64,000 nucleotides of DNA from Chrysemys picta bellii (lineage: Eukaryota > Chordata > Testudines > Emydidae): NCBI RefSeq assembly GCF_011386835.1, contig NC_088795.1, positions 14,055,441-14,119,440 of the forward strand, given 5' to 3'. The translations under genes were made by a program, and so were the position numbers. The notes below the pieces were generated by a model that had not been told where the DNA came from, ran no database searches, and was given only the letters and a program-made list of their open reading frames with translations. Shown here piece by piece: positions 36,482 to 48,215 of the stretch. Every line of letters starts with the position of its first letter. The first letter of the stretch is position 1.

Positions 36482-38179
36482 CTATGGAACAATAGGAGCA
36501 TTAATTTTCATCATGTGCAATTTGCAGAAATACCAAGAAGTCTAGTTTATATCACATTTCATTGTAGGAGTATCCCTAAACAGGGGGTCAACTTGTTGCT
36601 TTACTCAAACATTAATTAGCAGCTTTTGAATCCCCATTGGTTGTGGGTTTTGGTTTGTTAGTTATTTCTTTTATGGTCAAGTAGTTTTAAAAAAAAAAAT
36701 CACAACTGACAGTACATGCAAGTGTAGACTCATTGCTGGCTATTCAATATTTGTGGCTATTTTTCTTAAAAAAAAAAAAAACAGTATTTCTGCAGTCTCA
36801 CTCTTCAAGAACTCTCCCCATGAACCTACTTGTTTTGTTTGTTTTTGTTTTTTTTAAACAAATACACTTTTTGGGCCAGACACTCATCTGGTGCAAACCA
36901 ACATAGCTTGACGTCAATCAACCTATGATGATTTACACCAGTTGAATATCTGGACCAGTGTCCAATATGCCAAGTAATAGCCCAAATCTGGAGGGGGTGG
37001 GGGGAAGCACTAAGATACATGTGTATTACTACATCAGAGCAGCAGTGTTATGGCTGAGGAAGAGGCTTCTCTTTTACGCTCCTGTCTGTTAAGTATCTGA
37101 CAGACCCTTTCCAAAACTTTAAAAAACAAATTACAGTTTGGCCTAGAATTGCTTATGCTTGTTCTCAAATATAAAGATGTTCACTGCCCCCTCCCCTTCC
37201 CGCTTTTTTTTTTTTTTAAGCAATGGGATAAAATTCTACTTGTCTATTATTTGAGTTGGATAAAAAGTTCTTGATTCTTTATTTTCCAAGTTCCTTGCCC
37301 CTCCAACACCAGCCTAAAATAAAGAGATTCTTTACACTTTAGGAAATTATTCAGACATTTCTTGTGTACTCTGATAACTCAACCATCTTATTTTTAAAAA
37401 CTTCAGACACACCCGCCATGGATTCAGTCCCTGATAAAGACAAGTGCCTTTGATATGTTTGAACAACTTTGGTTTATCCACTCATTTTACAATGTGCCGT
37501 TGCAGAGCTTCAGATAAACACACTTGTTTGACCATTGACTGAAGTATGTTTATCTGAAGAGGTGATCCTATTCACATGTGAGAACAAGTGTATTTATCTG
37601 AAAGTTCGATCAGTTCTTTTCCCTTAAGCTCAGAAATTCATAGTTATTGTTTCCCATAGCCAATCATCTATCTCAGTTGCCTTGCATATATTTATTCATT
37701 TAAATCTTGGCACATATACAGCAAGAAAAAAAATACTGATTATGCAAAAGTGGGCAGAGGTGCAATTGCTGTGGGAACCCAAACTTTGAAAATCCAACTT
37801 GTGTGCATTCTGGCCAGAATCTTCACCCCAGCAGCCTACGTAGTTCAGCTGGGATCTCTGTTGGGGAAAGAGAAATTCTTCAAGGAAAATTAAACTACAG
37901 TGAACTAAGACCACTTTACTTCTGAATTGAGAACGTCCACACAATGGGTTAATGCACTTTAACTAATTCATGTTAACTTCACACCTCTAGTATCAGAGGG
38001 GTAGCCGTGTTAGTCTGAATCTGTAAAAAGCAACAGAGGGTCCTGTGGCACCTTTGAGACTAACAGAAGTACTGGGAGCATAAGCTTTCGTGGGTAAGAA
38101 CCTCACTTCTTCAGATGCAAGTAATGGAAATCTCCAGAGGCAGGTATATATCAGTGTGGAGATAACGAGGTTAGTTCAA

Positions 38180-39085
38180 TCAGGGAGGGTGAGGTGCTCT
38201 GCTAGCAGTTGAGGTGTGAACACCAAGGGAGGAGAAACTGTTTCTGTAGTTGGATAGCCATTCACAGTCTTTGTTTAATCCTGATCTGATGGTGTCAAAT
38301 TTACAAATGAACTGGAGCTCAGCAGTTTCTCTTTGGAGTCTGGTCCTGAAGTTTTTTTGCTGTAAGATGGCAACCTTTACATCTGCTATTGTGTGGCCAG
38401 GGAGGTTGAAGTGTTCTCCTACAGGTTTTTGTATATTGCCATTCCTGATATCTGACTTGTGTCCATTTATCCTCTTGCGTAGTGACTGTCCAGTTTGGCC
38501 AATGTACATAGCAGAGGGGCATTGCTGGCATATGATGGCATATATAACATTGGTGGACGTGCAGGTGAATGAGCCGGTGATGGTGTAGCTGATCTGGTTA
38601 GGTCCAGTGATGGTGTTGCTGGTGTAGATATGTGGGCAGAGTTGGCATCGAGGTTTGTTGCATGGGTTGGTTCCTGAGTTAGAGTTGTTATGGTGCGGTC
38701 CGTGGTTGCTGGTGAGAATATGTTTAAGGTTGGCAGGTTGTCTGTGGGCGAGGACTGGCCTGCCTCCCAAGGTCTGTGAAAGTGAGGGATCATTGTCCAG
38801 GATGGGTTGTAGATCACTGATGATGCGTTGGAGAGGTTTAAGCTGAGGACTGTAGGTGATGGCCAGTGGAGTTCTGTTGGTTTCTCTTCTGGGCCTGTCT
38901 TGTAGCAGGAGGCTTCTGGGTACACGTCTGGCTCTGTTGATTTGTTTCTTTATTTCCTTGTGTGGGTATTGTAGTTTTGAGAATGCTTGGTGAAGATCTT
39001 GTAGCTGTTGGTCTCCAAATTTGAAATAATTGTGCGTGAGGATAAAGTCACAGAGCTCAGCAATAAGTTGTGCTGTGTCATCATC
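38180..39085 (-). pseudogene. PLE polyprotein fragment, left arm: linker and GIY-YIG domain
   Basis: The frame on the minus strand reads outward from the centre of the fold-back. It starts with a reverse-transcriptase scrap (LIAELCDFILTHNYFKFGD), then jumps in frame to QQLQDLHQAFSKLQYPHK and RARRVPRSLL, so the palm region is deleted. Next come the Cys-rich linker CNKPRCQLC and the GIY-YIG endonuclease: CPSAMYIGQTG, LRKRINGHKSDIRN, PVGEHFNLPGH. The C-terminal helix follows, with a stop at 38180. In PLEs this domain nicks DNA for target-primed synthesis. The endonuclease part looks intact, but there is no start codon of its own and no working reverse transcriptase. A longer frame (from 39349) runs through the centre only because the other arm is its inverse. 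Confidence 0.9.
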
Positions 39086-39103
39086 CCTGAGCTTATTGCT
39101 GAG

Positions 39104-40025
39104 CTTATTGCTGAGCTCTGTGACTTTATCCTCACGCACAATTATTTCAAATTTGGTGACAATATATACCTCCAGACCAGTGGCACCGCTATGGGTACCC
39201 GCATGGCCCCACAATATGCCAACATTTTTATGGCTGACCTGGAACAACGCTTCCTCAGCTCCCGTCCACAGAGCCAGACGTGTACCCAGAAGCCTCCTGC
39301 TACAAGACAGGCCCAGAAGAGAAACCAACAGAACTCCACTGGCCATCACCTACAGTCCTCAGCTTAAACCTCTCCAACGCATCATCAGTGATCTACAACC
39401 CATCCTGGACAATGATCCCTCACTTTCACAGACCTTGGGAGGCAGGCCAGTCCTCGCCCACAGACAACCTGCCAACCTTAAACATATTCTCACCAGCAAC
39501 CACGGACCGCACCATAACAACTCTAACTCAGGAACCAACCCATGCAACAAACCTCGATGCCAACTCTGCCCACATATCTACACCAGCAACACCATCACTG
39601 GACCTAACCAGATCAGCTACACCATCACCGGCTCATTCACCTGCACGTCCACCAATGTTATATATGCCATCATATGCCAGCAATGCCCCTCTGCTATGTA
39701 CATTGGCCAAACTGGACAGTCACTACGCAAGAGGATAAATGGACACAAGTCAGATATCAGGAATGGCAATATACAAAAACCTGTAGGAGAACACTTCAAC
39801 CTCCCTGGCCACACAATAGCAGATGTAAAGGTTGCCATCTTACAGCAAAAAAACTTCAGGACCAGACTCCAAAGAGAAACTGCTGAGCTCCAGTTCATTT
39901 GTAAATTTGACACCATCAGATCAGGATTAAACAAAGACTGTGAATGGCTATCCAACTACAGAAACAGTTTCTCCTCCCTTGGTGTTCACACCTCAACTGC
40001 TAGCAGAGCACCTCACCCTCCCTGA
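39104..40025 (+). pseudogene. PLE polyprotein fragment, right arm: RT scrap, linker and GIY-YIG domain
   Basis: This is the plus-strand counterpart of 38180-39085. It keeps a different reverse-transcriptase piece: FKFGDNIYLQTSGTAMGT, then RMAPQYANIFMADLEQRFL, the PLE motif block ahead of the catalytic YADD, which is missing. After 39267 the linker and GIY-YIG region (RARRVPRSLL, CNKPRCQLC, CPSAMYIGQTG, PVGEHFNLPGH) continues in another frame, so this deletion shifts the frame while the one in the left arm does not. From RARR to the stop (ending ASRAPHPP) the protein is identical to the left arm. It cannot encode a complete element. Confidence 0.9.
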
Positions 40026-40254
40026 TTGAACTAACCTCGTTATCTCCACACTGATATATACCTGCCTCTGGAGATTTCCATTACTTGCATCTGAAGAAGT
40101 GAGGTTCTTACCCACGAAAGCTTATGCTCCCAGTACTTCTGTTAGTCTCAAAGGTGCCACAGGACCCTCTGTTGCTTTTCACACCTCTAGTTAACTTGCC
40201 CTTTTATCTTCCCGAGTGTCCCTGTGTAGACATGGCCTAACACAGCTTCAGCGT

Positions 40255-40540
40255 TAGGCCTTGGCTACACTGGCAATTCACAGCGCTGCACTTGCTGCGC
40301 TCAAGGTGTGAAAAAACACCCCCCCGAGCGCAGCGAGTGCAGTGCTGTAAAGCGCCAGTGTAATCAGCGCCTGCAGCGCTGCACGCTCACTCACAGCGCT
40401 GCAAGCTATTCCCCTCGGAGGGGTGGAGTACTTGCAGCGCTGCAAGAGAGCTCTCGCAGCACTGGCAGCGCGACTACACTCGTGCTTCACAGCGCTGCCG
40501 AGGCAGCGCTGTGAATCCGCGAGTGTAGCCAAGGCCTTAG
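40255..40540. mobile_element. GC-rich TIR element (hAT-like MITE)
   Basis: Left end TAGGCCTTGGCTACACTGGC pairs with the right end GAGTGTAGCCAAGGCCTTA. The interior is full of CAGCGCTG words on both strands, giving many small hairpins and a CpG content far above the surrounding intron. The paired open frames on both strands come from this symmetry and are not genes. Confidence 0.75.
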
Positions 40541-42726
40541 TGTGGACAAAACTTTAGGACTCTCAGCACTAGAAGGTTTTATCAAGTTTGCAACCAAGCT
40601 GTAACATGAATAAATCCATCTGCACTTCACAGCCACACACAACATGGGTCTCATGTGATCCCTCCTGCTGTGGATGAGGTTTCAATCTCATTCATGAGCA
40701 GGACTGATGTGACTGGTAAGCTGTGAATGCATTAAAAAAACTGGCGATTCTGCTATAGAAATGGGAATACCTAGCTCCATCTGCATAACTAACTTAAGCC
40801 ACTTCAGCCGATTCCCAGGCCCACATGGGCTGGAACATCCCAGAACACATGGCACCATGTGAAATTCTTGATGACCAACACCTGGAACTCAGGCAATGCA
40901 CACCTTCAGACATTGAGGAACCCACTCAAACTGCTTGTCTACACAAAGGTTCAGTACAAATGCAATGGCGGAGATCAACAGTTATTGTCAGAGGCAGGGA
41001 GAGAACTCAGTCTGCACGGACAGTGTCTGTTTTTAAACAAACCATTACAACGCAGTAAAATAGAATGGGTTTTCACCACTGAAACGCAAACAAATCTCAA
41101 ATTTCTACCCCAAATTGCTAAGGTGCTAGAGCGGTTAAAAAAAAAAATTAAATTAAAAAAAAAAGTCACAAAAAGTTGCTAGAAGAACTTGGTGCTCTTT
41201 AAAAAAAAAAAAAAAAAAAAAGAGAGAGCACCATCTGCCCCTCACCATCAGTAGCCACCGTCTACTCTCTTCACAGTCAAAACCAGCTGACCCATTTTTG
41301 CTCAAAATCACACACAAGATCACCACTGGACAGAAAATCCATCTTCAAAAATTTCAGCCCCAACAGGAAAAAGTTTGAGAAAGTGGTAAGCAACTGCAAA
41401 AGGCTCTTCAGAATGGAAACGTGAAGGCAACCTTCAATGATAGGCATCAACACGCACGCCACCTATAATACTTTAAATCAATACACAACTCTGATCTATT
41501 AGAAGTTTCTAAACCTAATCAGATCCTTAGGAAGAAAATTGTAAACCCTGTATATGATGGAAACCCCTTTGAGCCAGGGGATGCTGCCACACCCGCAGCA
41601 CCCCTATTTTCATCACCCTATGCTTTTGAAGAAACCTTTATCTGGACTGACACAGGTGTCGAAGAAAAACCCTACTGACTGCTGGGTAATACCTAGGCCA
41701 GCAGGAGAACTAAAACAGCCATTTTCATTCTTCCTAGCCTCTTAAGTTGCAGCATGCTAACATGCCGTACATGCATCTTGTGAAATTTATCAGGCATAAC
41801 CATTTGCATTGAATGGTTCTCATGGGAAAGCTAAATTATCCCAACAAGTAGGAAATGTCTCAACATAGTGCATTGAGAATATGTGTCAATTTCTTCCTGC
41901 CAGGCACTCTGGGAGGAGAGTCTAGAAGTTTATCTCAGAACTCACAACAATGTAAACAAATGCCAACCACTTCCTTCAAGTACATTGAACAGGAAAATCT
42001 CTTACTTAGCCACCTCCCTTCAGGGAGGGGGAGCGGAAGGGGGAAAGGAACATTAAACATTTCTCTCCCTTGCAGAATGGGGAACTGCAGCTAAGTAATG
42101 CAGATGCTTGCCTGCACATACACAACTTAGTTTCACGTTACCAAAATCTGCACTGTGCACATGTGATCAAAAGGATTAAAGAGATTGTCTAGTTCTGCTG
42201 GCAGCATATTAAGGTATTAAGTCTACAGGCTTACTATGATGTGTTTCTATTATCAAGCTGACCACAGAATTAAAGTGACTCAAAAAAGGAGGTTGCTTTA
42301 ATGCAGCCGTGGGAAGCACCTCACCCTCTTATATCTGGCTTTCGCATCTGGTCAGGGCAATAAGATTTCCTTGTCAAGAGTCACTAACTGCCCTTTCTGT
42401 TGTGGATACGGTCCCCACCCTACACCTGCTGTTTCTTTTGATATTAGATTCCCACACATCAATCGAAGTTATCCACTGTGCCCTTGCTGACATTTCCAAA
42501 TGCTCAGGTAGCTTTTATGTGGTGCCTCAACACATCAGGGTTAAGTTGTATCTTCAAGTACATGGGTGCGACCCCTACAGAAACCACAAAACTGTGTGTT
42601 CATCTTGGAGACAGAACTTGGTCCTTACTGTAGCGCTATAATTCTCTGGACTCTCCACCCTTTGGTACAGCTGATGAGCCATAATATTCATCAGGGAGCC
42701 ACGCCTCAGTCATTTGCTCCTACATA
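40541..42726. other. Intronic sequence
   Basis: There are A-rich runs at 41140-41165 and 41200-41222. No exon or clear transposon is seen. Confidence 0.4.
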
Positions 42727-42860
42727 TGGAAGGCAGCATGTCCAGTGGATAGGGAAATGGACTGGAAGTCCAGAGACCTGAATTCCATGAGTTCTGTCAC
42801 TGGCTTGCCGTTTGACCTTAGCTAAGTCACTTCATTTCTGTGTGCCTTTTGTTTCCCCTC
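42727..42860 (+). mobile_element. MIR-type SINE remnant
   Basis: CAGCATGTCCAGTGGATAGG, then TGGACTGGAAGTCCAGAGAC and GACCTTAGCTAAGTCACTTC, ending TGTGCCTTTTGTTTCCCC, follows the MIR order (tRNA-like head, then conserved core). Confidence 0.75.
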
Positions 42861-45800
42861 CCATCCTCGGTCTCATCTACTGAGATTGCATGCAGCACAA
42901 CAGGACCTCTAGACACCACACCAGGACAAGTTAATTTATTAATGTGTTCTTGGTTAGGTTAATTATTGAGCAGCACTACTATTCTCAATGGCTCGATCTA
43001 GACACTCTAATTTCTTTACTTCAGTGTAATGAATTTTTGCTAACACTTTTGCAAAGATAGAGCAGTAAGAGAGGAATTCTATTCTTTCTGCATGATTCTC
43101 CAGGAAGTTCTACTCACTACATCAACTACAGCAGGTTAGCACACCCTAGCATCCAGAATGATGATGTGATAAACTTGAAGGTCACTGCAAGCATTACAGC
43201 AGGGAGCTTCATTGTAAGCCCCCACTTTCAGTGGTTTATTATCATTTTCCAACAACAAATTACTTGGGAGCCAAACTCTATCATGTTGGATGGCAGTCTG
43301 AGGGTGATTTTTTTTTAAACCAGGAGGAAGAAAATGGGCTTTTTTCTTTTTTTAATGTTTTAAGACGCTTGTTCAGATGCTTTTTTGCACTCTAATACCC
43401 CAGTTTGGATTTAAACATTCTAATGTGGTGCATACCTAGCCCTCAGTGAGTAAAAAGCACTTTGCTAATCTTGAAAAGAGCTGGTGAAGACTGTTTGCAG
43501 ATACTTAAGTATGCCTGCAGTATGGGAAATCAGTATGGGAAACAGCCTAATATGTATGGGGAGCATGCCATTTTCACTTGGTTGTAAGATTATTCTTCTC
43601 TGGACCTGCCTTCAGACCCGGTGCATCAATCTGTCCCCTGCAAAGCCTCCTGAAATTCCATTAACCACTTTCAAGATGGTCTCAGAAAGGGCTATGCAGG
43701 CCTAGGAGCTTTTTGCAAGTCTCATGTGCTTTCAGTTTGAAATTTCAAATGTAAAAGAGATGAAGGATCCCAGGCTCTATAGCAAACTAGAGAGTGTATG
43801 AAGTTTGAAGCAGCAGACATGTAGAGGCTCAGCAGAAAAGCTGACAGATTTGTCAGGCTTGTAGATACAGTAATACAAGAGGGCACCAGTGATCAGCGTT
43901 ACAACTATCTATACCTATATAAAAAAAATAATAATAATAAAATAAAAATAAAAATAAAAAACCACCACCAGCTATGGTAAAATAATGTTCTGTTTGCAAA
44001 GTCAAGCACTCAAAAGTTAGGGAATGCCAGAATTAAGATAATTTCCCATGGGAAATTTCAACATTTCAGAAATAAATAAAATCAACGGAAAAACAATAAA
44101 TTTTTGGCTGATAAACATGTCATTAAGGTGCCTCATTTGAGTTGTAGTTTGAGTGCCCTGTGCCCCCATTCTCCTCTATGGGCTCAGACATATCTAAAGA
44201 TTTAAAGGGGCGGGGGGGGGGGGAGAAGATGTACTTTTCAACACTTCTAACTTGCTATTCTAAAGCCCCATTTGTTCAAACAACTAAGACATTTCCTGAA
44301 GCATAATACCTTCCCCCATGTCAGTTACTCAATAGCTGAACTCTACCAAAGCTTCTACATGTTATTTTTTATATCTTACAATGGGACGTTTAATATAATG
44401 ATGACAGCATGAATGGGGGGCATGGATGAGGAAAACAACATGTAAATAAGAGAAATAAGTTCCAGTGACCTGATGAGACATCAGAAATTGTGTGTCTTCC
44501 CAAAAGTCAATTTACTCTTCATATAAAAACGATCTCTACAGTCCTTAACGGTTCACATGTAATGACACTATAGTCAGCTTGCGCTGAAAGGCACTTGGAT
44601 AGGATGAGTGTAGAATAAAGGAGATGGTTTGAATCTCAAGCTCTCTCAATTCCAAAAGCATGATTTTTCCCTCCTTCACTCAATACCTATTGATCACCAT
44701 TGAGTTAAACTGAAAAATTCCTAAGAAGATTTAACATGGCTTTTCTGAAGCTTATTGTAGAGGTGTTTAGTGCTGTACCTACAATTCCTTTCAAGTATGG
44801 AGGCAGCACGCTAAAAGTAAAAAAAATAAAAATAAAAAAAATATACATCAAGATTTAAGAAGTGAGAAGAACTTAAACTAAAAAATAAAAGGTGCATTCT
44901 TTATCAGGCACCTTAAAAGAACATATACAAACCTGAACATTTAAATGAAACAGTGAGTATAAGGGACCAAAAGATGCAGGATTGATCTAGGAAGGAAAGA
45001 ATGTGTGCAGTGGAATCTGGGACAGACACTCACAGAACTGAGTGTAGTTTCTGCATGACAGATAAATGCCTATAGTTGGCAAATGATAAATTGGTCAACA
45101 CTGTTAAGATAGAAGACGACAAGCATGTTTTGGGTATTCAACCTGAGGTTTTTATAATCTATTGTTAGACTCTTACCCACAAACCTATAAGCAGCTTTTC
45201 TGACTCTTCAAGTGTGAGAGGTTAGACAACCTACAGAACCTGCCATGCCATGAGCTGATCTAATCAGGTCAACGCTGCTTGGATCCTAATCAAAGAAGAG
45301 GATGACTTCTGAAAGAGCAGCTTACATATATTATAAAATCTTATACAAAGTGTTAGTCCACGGTTTCCAGAAATGAAAACTCATTTTGAGTACCTCTGGT
45401 TTTTTTGAGACGCCTGATTTTCACACACATCCTTTAAAAATCAGACTCCCTTAAGGCGTTTTAAGTGGTGCACCCAAAATCAAGGCATCCAAAATAACGT
45501 ATTGCTTTTGAAAACCTTGGCCTGAATTGTCTCTTTCTGAGTATGGAAATCATCAAGGCAGACAGACCCAATATTAAACTGTGTTTGGCATTATAAATGC
45601 ATCTATGCAGATAGGAGCCATATTAGGTATAAATAAGCGGCTTGATTTTCCACAGTTGCTGAGCCCTATGGATCCCAGTGACTTAGGTGAGAGCTTTCAG
45701 CGTTCAGCCTTTCGGAATATATTAAGCCCCTTCTTTAGGCATGAAAGTTTGAAAATTTTGACCCTAGTTCTTCTAATTGTCTGAGCAGGAAGGACTTTGA

Positions 45801-46777
45801 ATTTTGCAAGTGTGTTGCACTGAGCTGTGTTGGAGGACAGGAGACTTGTACTGCATGCCATTAAGTCTAGAGGAGATAGTCTTTCCTCCCCCTTAGGTGC
45901 ACTAAATTCCTGTGATTATGGACAAAACTAGGCCATTGGTTATTATTGTAGAGTCATAATCAATACATAATGTTTAACCTAAACAAGCCTCTATCTCACC
46001 GCCTCAAAAAAGGTTTGTAGTGCACTAAAAGTGTCCCCATGATACTTAGAGTAAATTGCTGTCATTTCAGTGCCTGCCCAGGTGTTTGGCATATCAGCTG
46101 GGGCATCACAAGAACTCTGCTACTCACAAGGTAAGCACAGGTGGTCAGGACTGGGAGATGTGAAGCTGCCTCCTGCATATCATAGCAGAGCTGCAGCATG
46201 CATGCATGACTGAGCAACAGAAGTGTTTGTCAGTGAAACTAGCCACCTAAATTTGGAGGCACACTCACCCTGTGCTTTAGAGACGGAAATGTGAGTCACT
46301 ATCACTGAAAGCCGCTGCTAGCACACACAGGGGCACGAATGTTGGGGAAAGTACACAGGATGAACAAGAAAAAAGGTACAGAAAATGCCTATAAGGATCT
46401 AACAGAAAGATGGACACAAGAAATGATGGACCAGAACAGACCAAGGATCCACCCAGTCCAGTACCCTGCCACCAATTTTGGCAAATGCTGGGTGCCTCTA
46501 TAAAAGCCCTTATCATGCACCTAATTCTGCAGTACTACTGTACATCACAAGTACATCCTAATGGCACCCTGCTTCTGGGTATGCAATTATGGTTAACTAT
46601 ATTGAGGACGCAGTTTTCTTTTAAAAGGGAAATTGCACCTAGATTCTGGAGTACTCCAAGGTCAGACTCCTTGATACAGGGCCCCCATTTATCTCCATGT
46701 CCACCCTCCACGCTGATGGCTGCACAAAAAACATCACACTCATGGCAGAGAGTCTGAGTCTGGTTCAACTGACAAGG
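42861..46777. other. Intronic sequence
   Basis: A-rich simple repeats occur at 43919-43960 and 44819-44845, and a G-rich run at 44209-44223. The rest is unrecognised and has no exon. Confidence 0.4.
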
Positions 46778-47035
46778 GCTTCTGGGACTTGTGCTACGGG
46801 GCTAAAAGTAGTAGTGTAGACATGCCCACTCAGGCTGGAGCCTGGGCTCTGAGACCAACCCCCTTTGCCCAGGCTCCAGCCCAAGCAGGAATGTCTACAG
46901 TACTATTCTAGCCCCGTAGTGTGAGCCCAAGTCAGTTGAACTGGACTCCAAGACTCACTGCTACAGGGTTGTTGGGGTTTTTTTTGTTTTGTTTTGTTTT
47001 TTTGCAGTGTAGATGTATCCTAAATAGTCTGATTC
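46778..47035. mobile_element. Fold-back MITE-like element
   Basis: GTGCTACGGGGCTAAAAG and GGCTGGAGCCTGGGC (46798-46855) return in inverse as GCCCAGGCTCCAGCC and CTAGCCCCGTAGTGTGAG (46868-46927). A right-end block GCAGTGTAGATGTATCC lies at about 47005-47021, after a GTTTT repeat (46978-47003). Confidence 0.6.
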
Positions 47036-48130
47036 TCATTTTATACCCAGGCCATTTTACTCTGTTCGGTCACGGTGAAGGGGCCTTCAAGTGAACATAA
47101 ATATTAAGTATGCTCATTTTAAAGTCCCTTTACACTGCCTCTTATACCCACAATATTGTCCAAAAAGTCTTGGAATACCACCGGACCCATGTGAAGAGAA
47201 CATACATACCCTAGAAATTGTTAAGAGAATTCTAAACACAAAGAGCCCATATTAGCGCCACTGAGTTACAAGGCAGCCCTGGCAGTACTCACCAGAGTAA
47301 GCCCAGCTTTGCTGCTTACAGGCCCACAGAGCAAAGCAATGAATATTTCTCTTTCCCTTAGACCAATGAAGAATAAGATTCTTTCCCAATGGTCAGTGAA
47401 CACACAAACAGGGAAAGTCAAGCAAGAAACCAGGATTGGTCCTAAATTCTGACTTGATCCACTAGGCCAATTCTACTTCTGTTCCTCTCACTCCTCTCCA
47501 TCTCCAACCTTGATCTCTCAGGCTCAGCCTCCCCTTTCCTTAGGTCTTTGCTCTACCTGCCCTCTCATTCTTGTTTCATGAGGAATGGTTAAACAGAAGC
47601 ACCCACTGGGCCTTCTCTCTATACCCTTTGTTATCTTATACACTAACCTATCTTTGCTCTTACTATTCTCTCCGCTAATGGAAGCTCTCTAGCATTCCAT
47701 ATTCATTGCCCTTCTTGGGATCTTTTCTACTCCGGTTTGAAATTAGAACTGATTAAATTAATAGAGTTTATTCATCCAGTCAGTCTATTGCCTTAATTTT
47801 TACCTTTTGCTTCCCAGGAGGCTTTTGTGTTTTGTTTGTTTGATAAGTTTTGTCATTTATCAGGTATAATTAGGAATGACTTCACTTTGTTTCTATAGGT
47901 TTTGATTTATTGCACAGATTATCGGTTTTAACTGGTCTCTCTTTCCCTTTAGCAGGTATTAGCTTAAGTGGCTTCTCGGTATTTATTTCTAGATCATTAA
48001 TGAGAAGAAAATAAAAAGTGAGCCCAAGACGGCAGTAAACCGAATGAAAAGTCACTAAAATACAACTCCATCTTCCATTAGAAATTCCACAGCTGTGACT
48101 GGACCTCCCTGCCATATTTTAAGTTTTCCT
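47036..48130. other. Intronic sequence without recognisable feature
   Basis: No exon or clear repeat is recognised. Confidence 0.4.
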
Positions 48131-48215
48131 AGATTCAGAGTCCAAGACCAGAAAGGGAGCATTGTGATCATTTAGTCTGACCTTCTGTATATGTATTTTA
48201 GGTTATTTGTTTAAA
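48131..48215 (-). mobile_element. CR1 3' end fragment
   Basis: AGATTCAGAGTCCAAGACCA, then GAAAGGGAGCATTGTGATCA and TTTAGTCTGACCTTCTGTAT, is a CR1 terminus in antisense. Confidence 0.7.

Larger units (their letters stand above)
37978..40191. mobile_element. Large fold-back Penelope-like element
   Basis: The TSD TTCACACCTCTAGT is at 37978-37991 and 40178-40191. A 34-bp tail (37992-38025, starting ATCAGAGGGGTAGCCG) exists on the left only. Arms 38026-38937 and 39268-40179 (912 bp) are inverse copies; positions pair to a constant sum of 78,205 and I saw no mismatch. Inside lie non-matching pieces 38938-39015 and 39156-39267, then a second hairpin 39016-39067 / 39104-39155 with a 36-bp loop. Each arm has the PLE 3' end outward (GCATAAGCTTTCGTGG) and the Cys linker plus GIY-YIG coding sequence inward. 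The two arms keep different pieces of the reverse transcriptase. Confidence 0.95.
37932..40236. mobile_element. MITE-like element split by the large PLE
   Basis: Left of the PLE is ACGTCCACACAATGGG and GTTAACTTCACACCTCTAG; right of it are TTAACTTGCCC and TGTGTAGACATGGCC. The outer ends (ACGTCCACACA and TGTGTAGACAT) are near-inverse, as in other turtle TIR elements here. Removing the PLE and one TSD gives a continuous element of roughly 110 bp. Confidence 0.5.

Noticed and set aside
39030..39349. Long frames running across the centre of the large fold-back
   Set aside because: They are open because the two arms are inverse copies; the part read from the opposite arm is antisense of the PLE, not a new protein.
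40278..40532. Matching open frames on both strands in the GC-rich element
   Set aside because: They result from the CAGCGCTG symmetry of a TIR element, with no protein motif.
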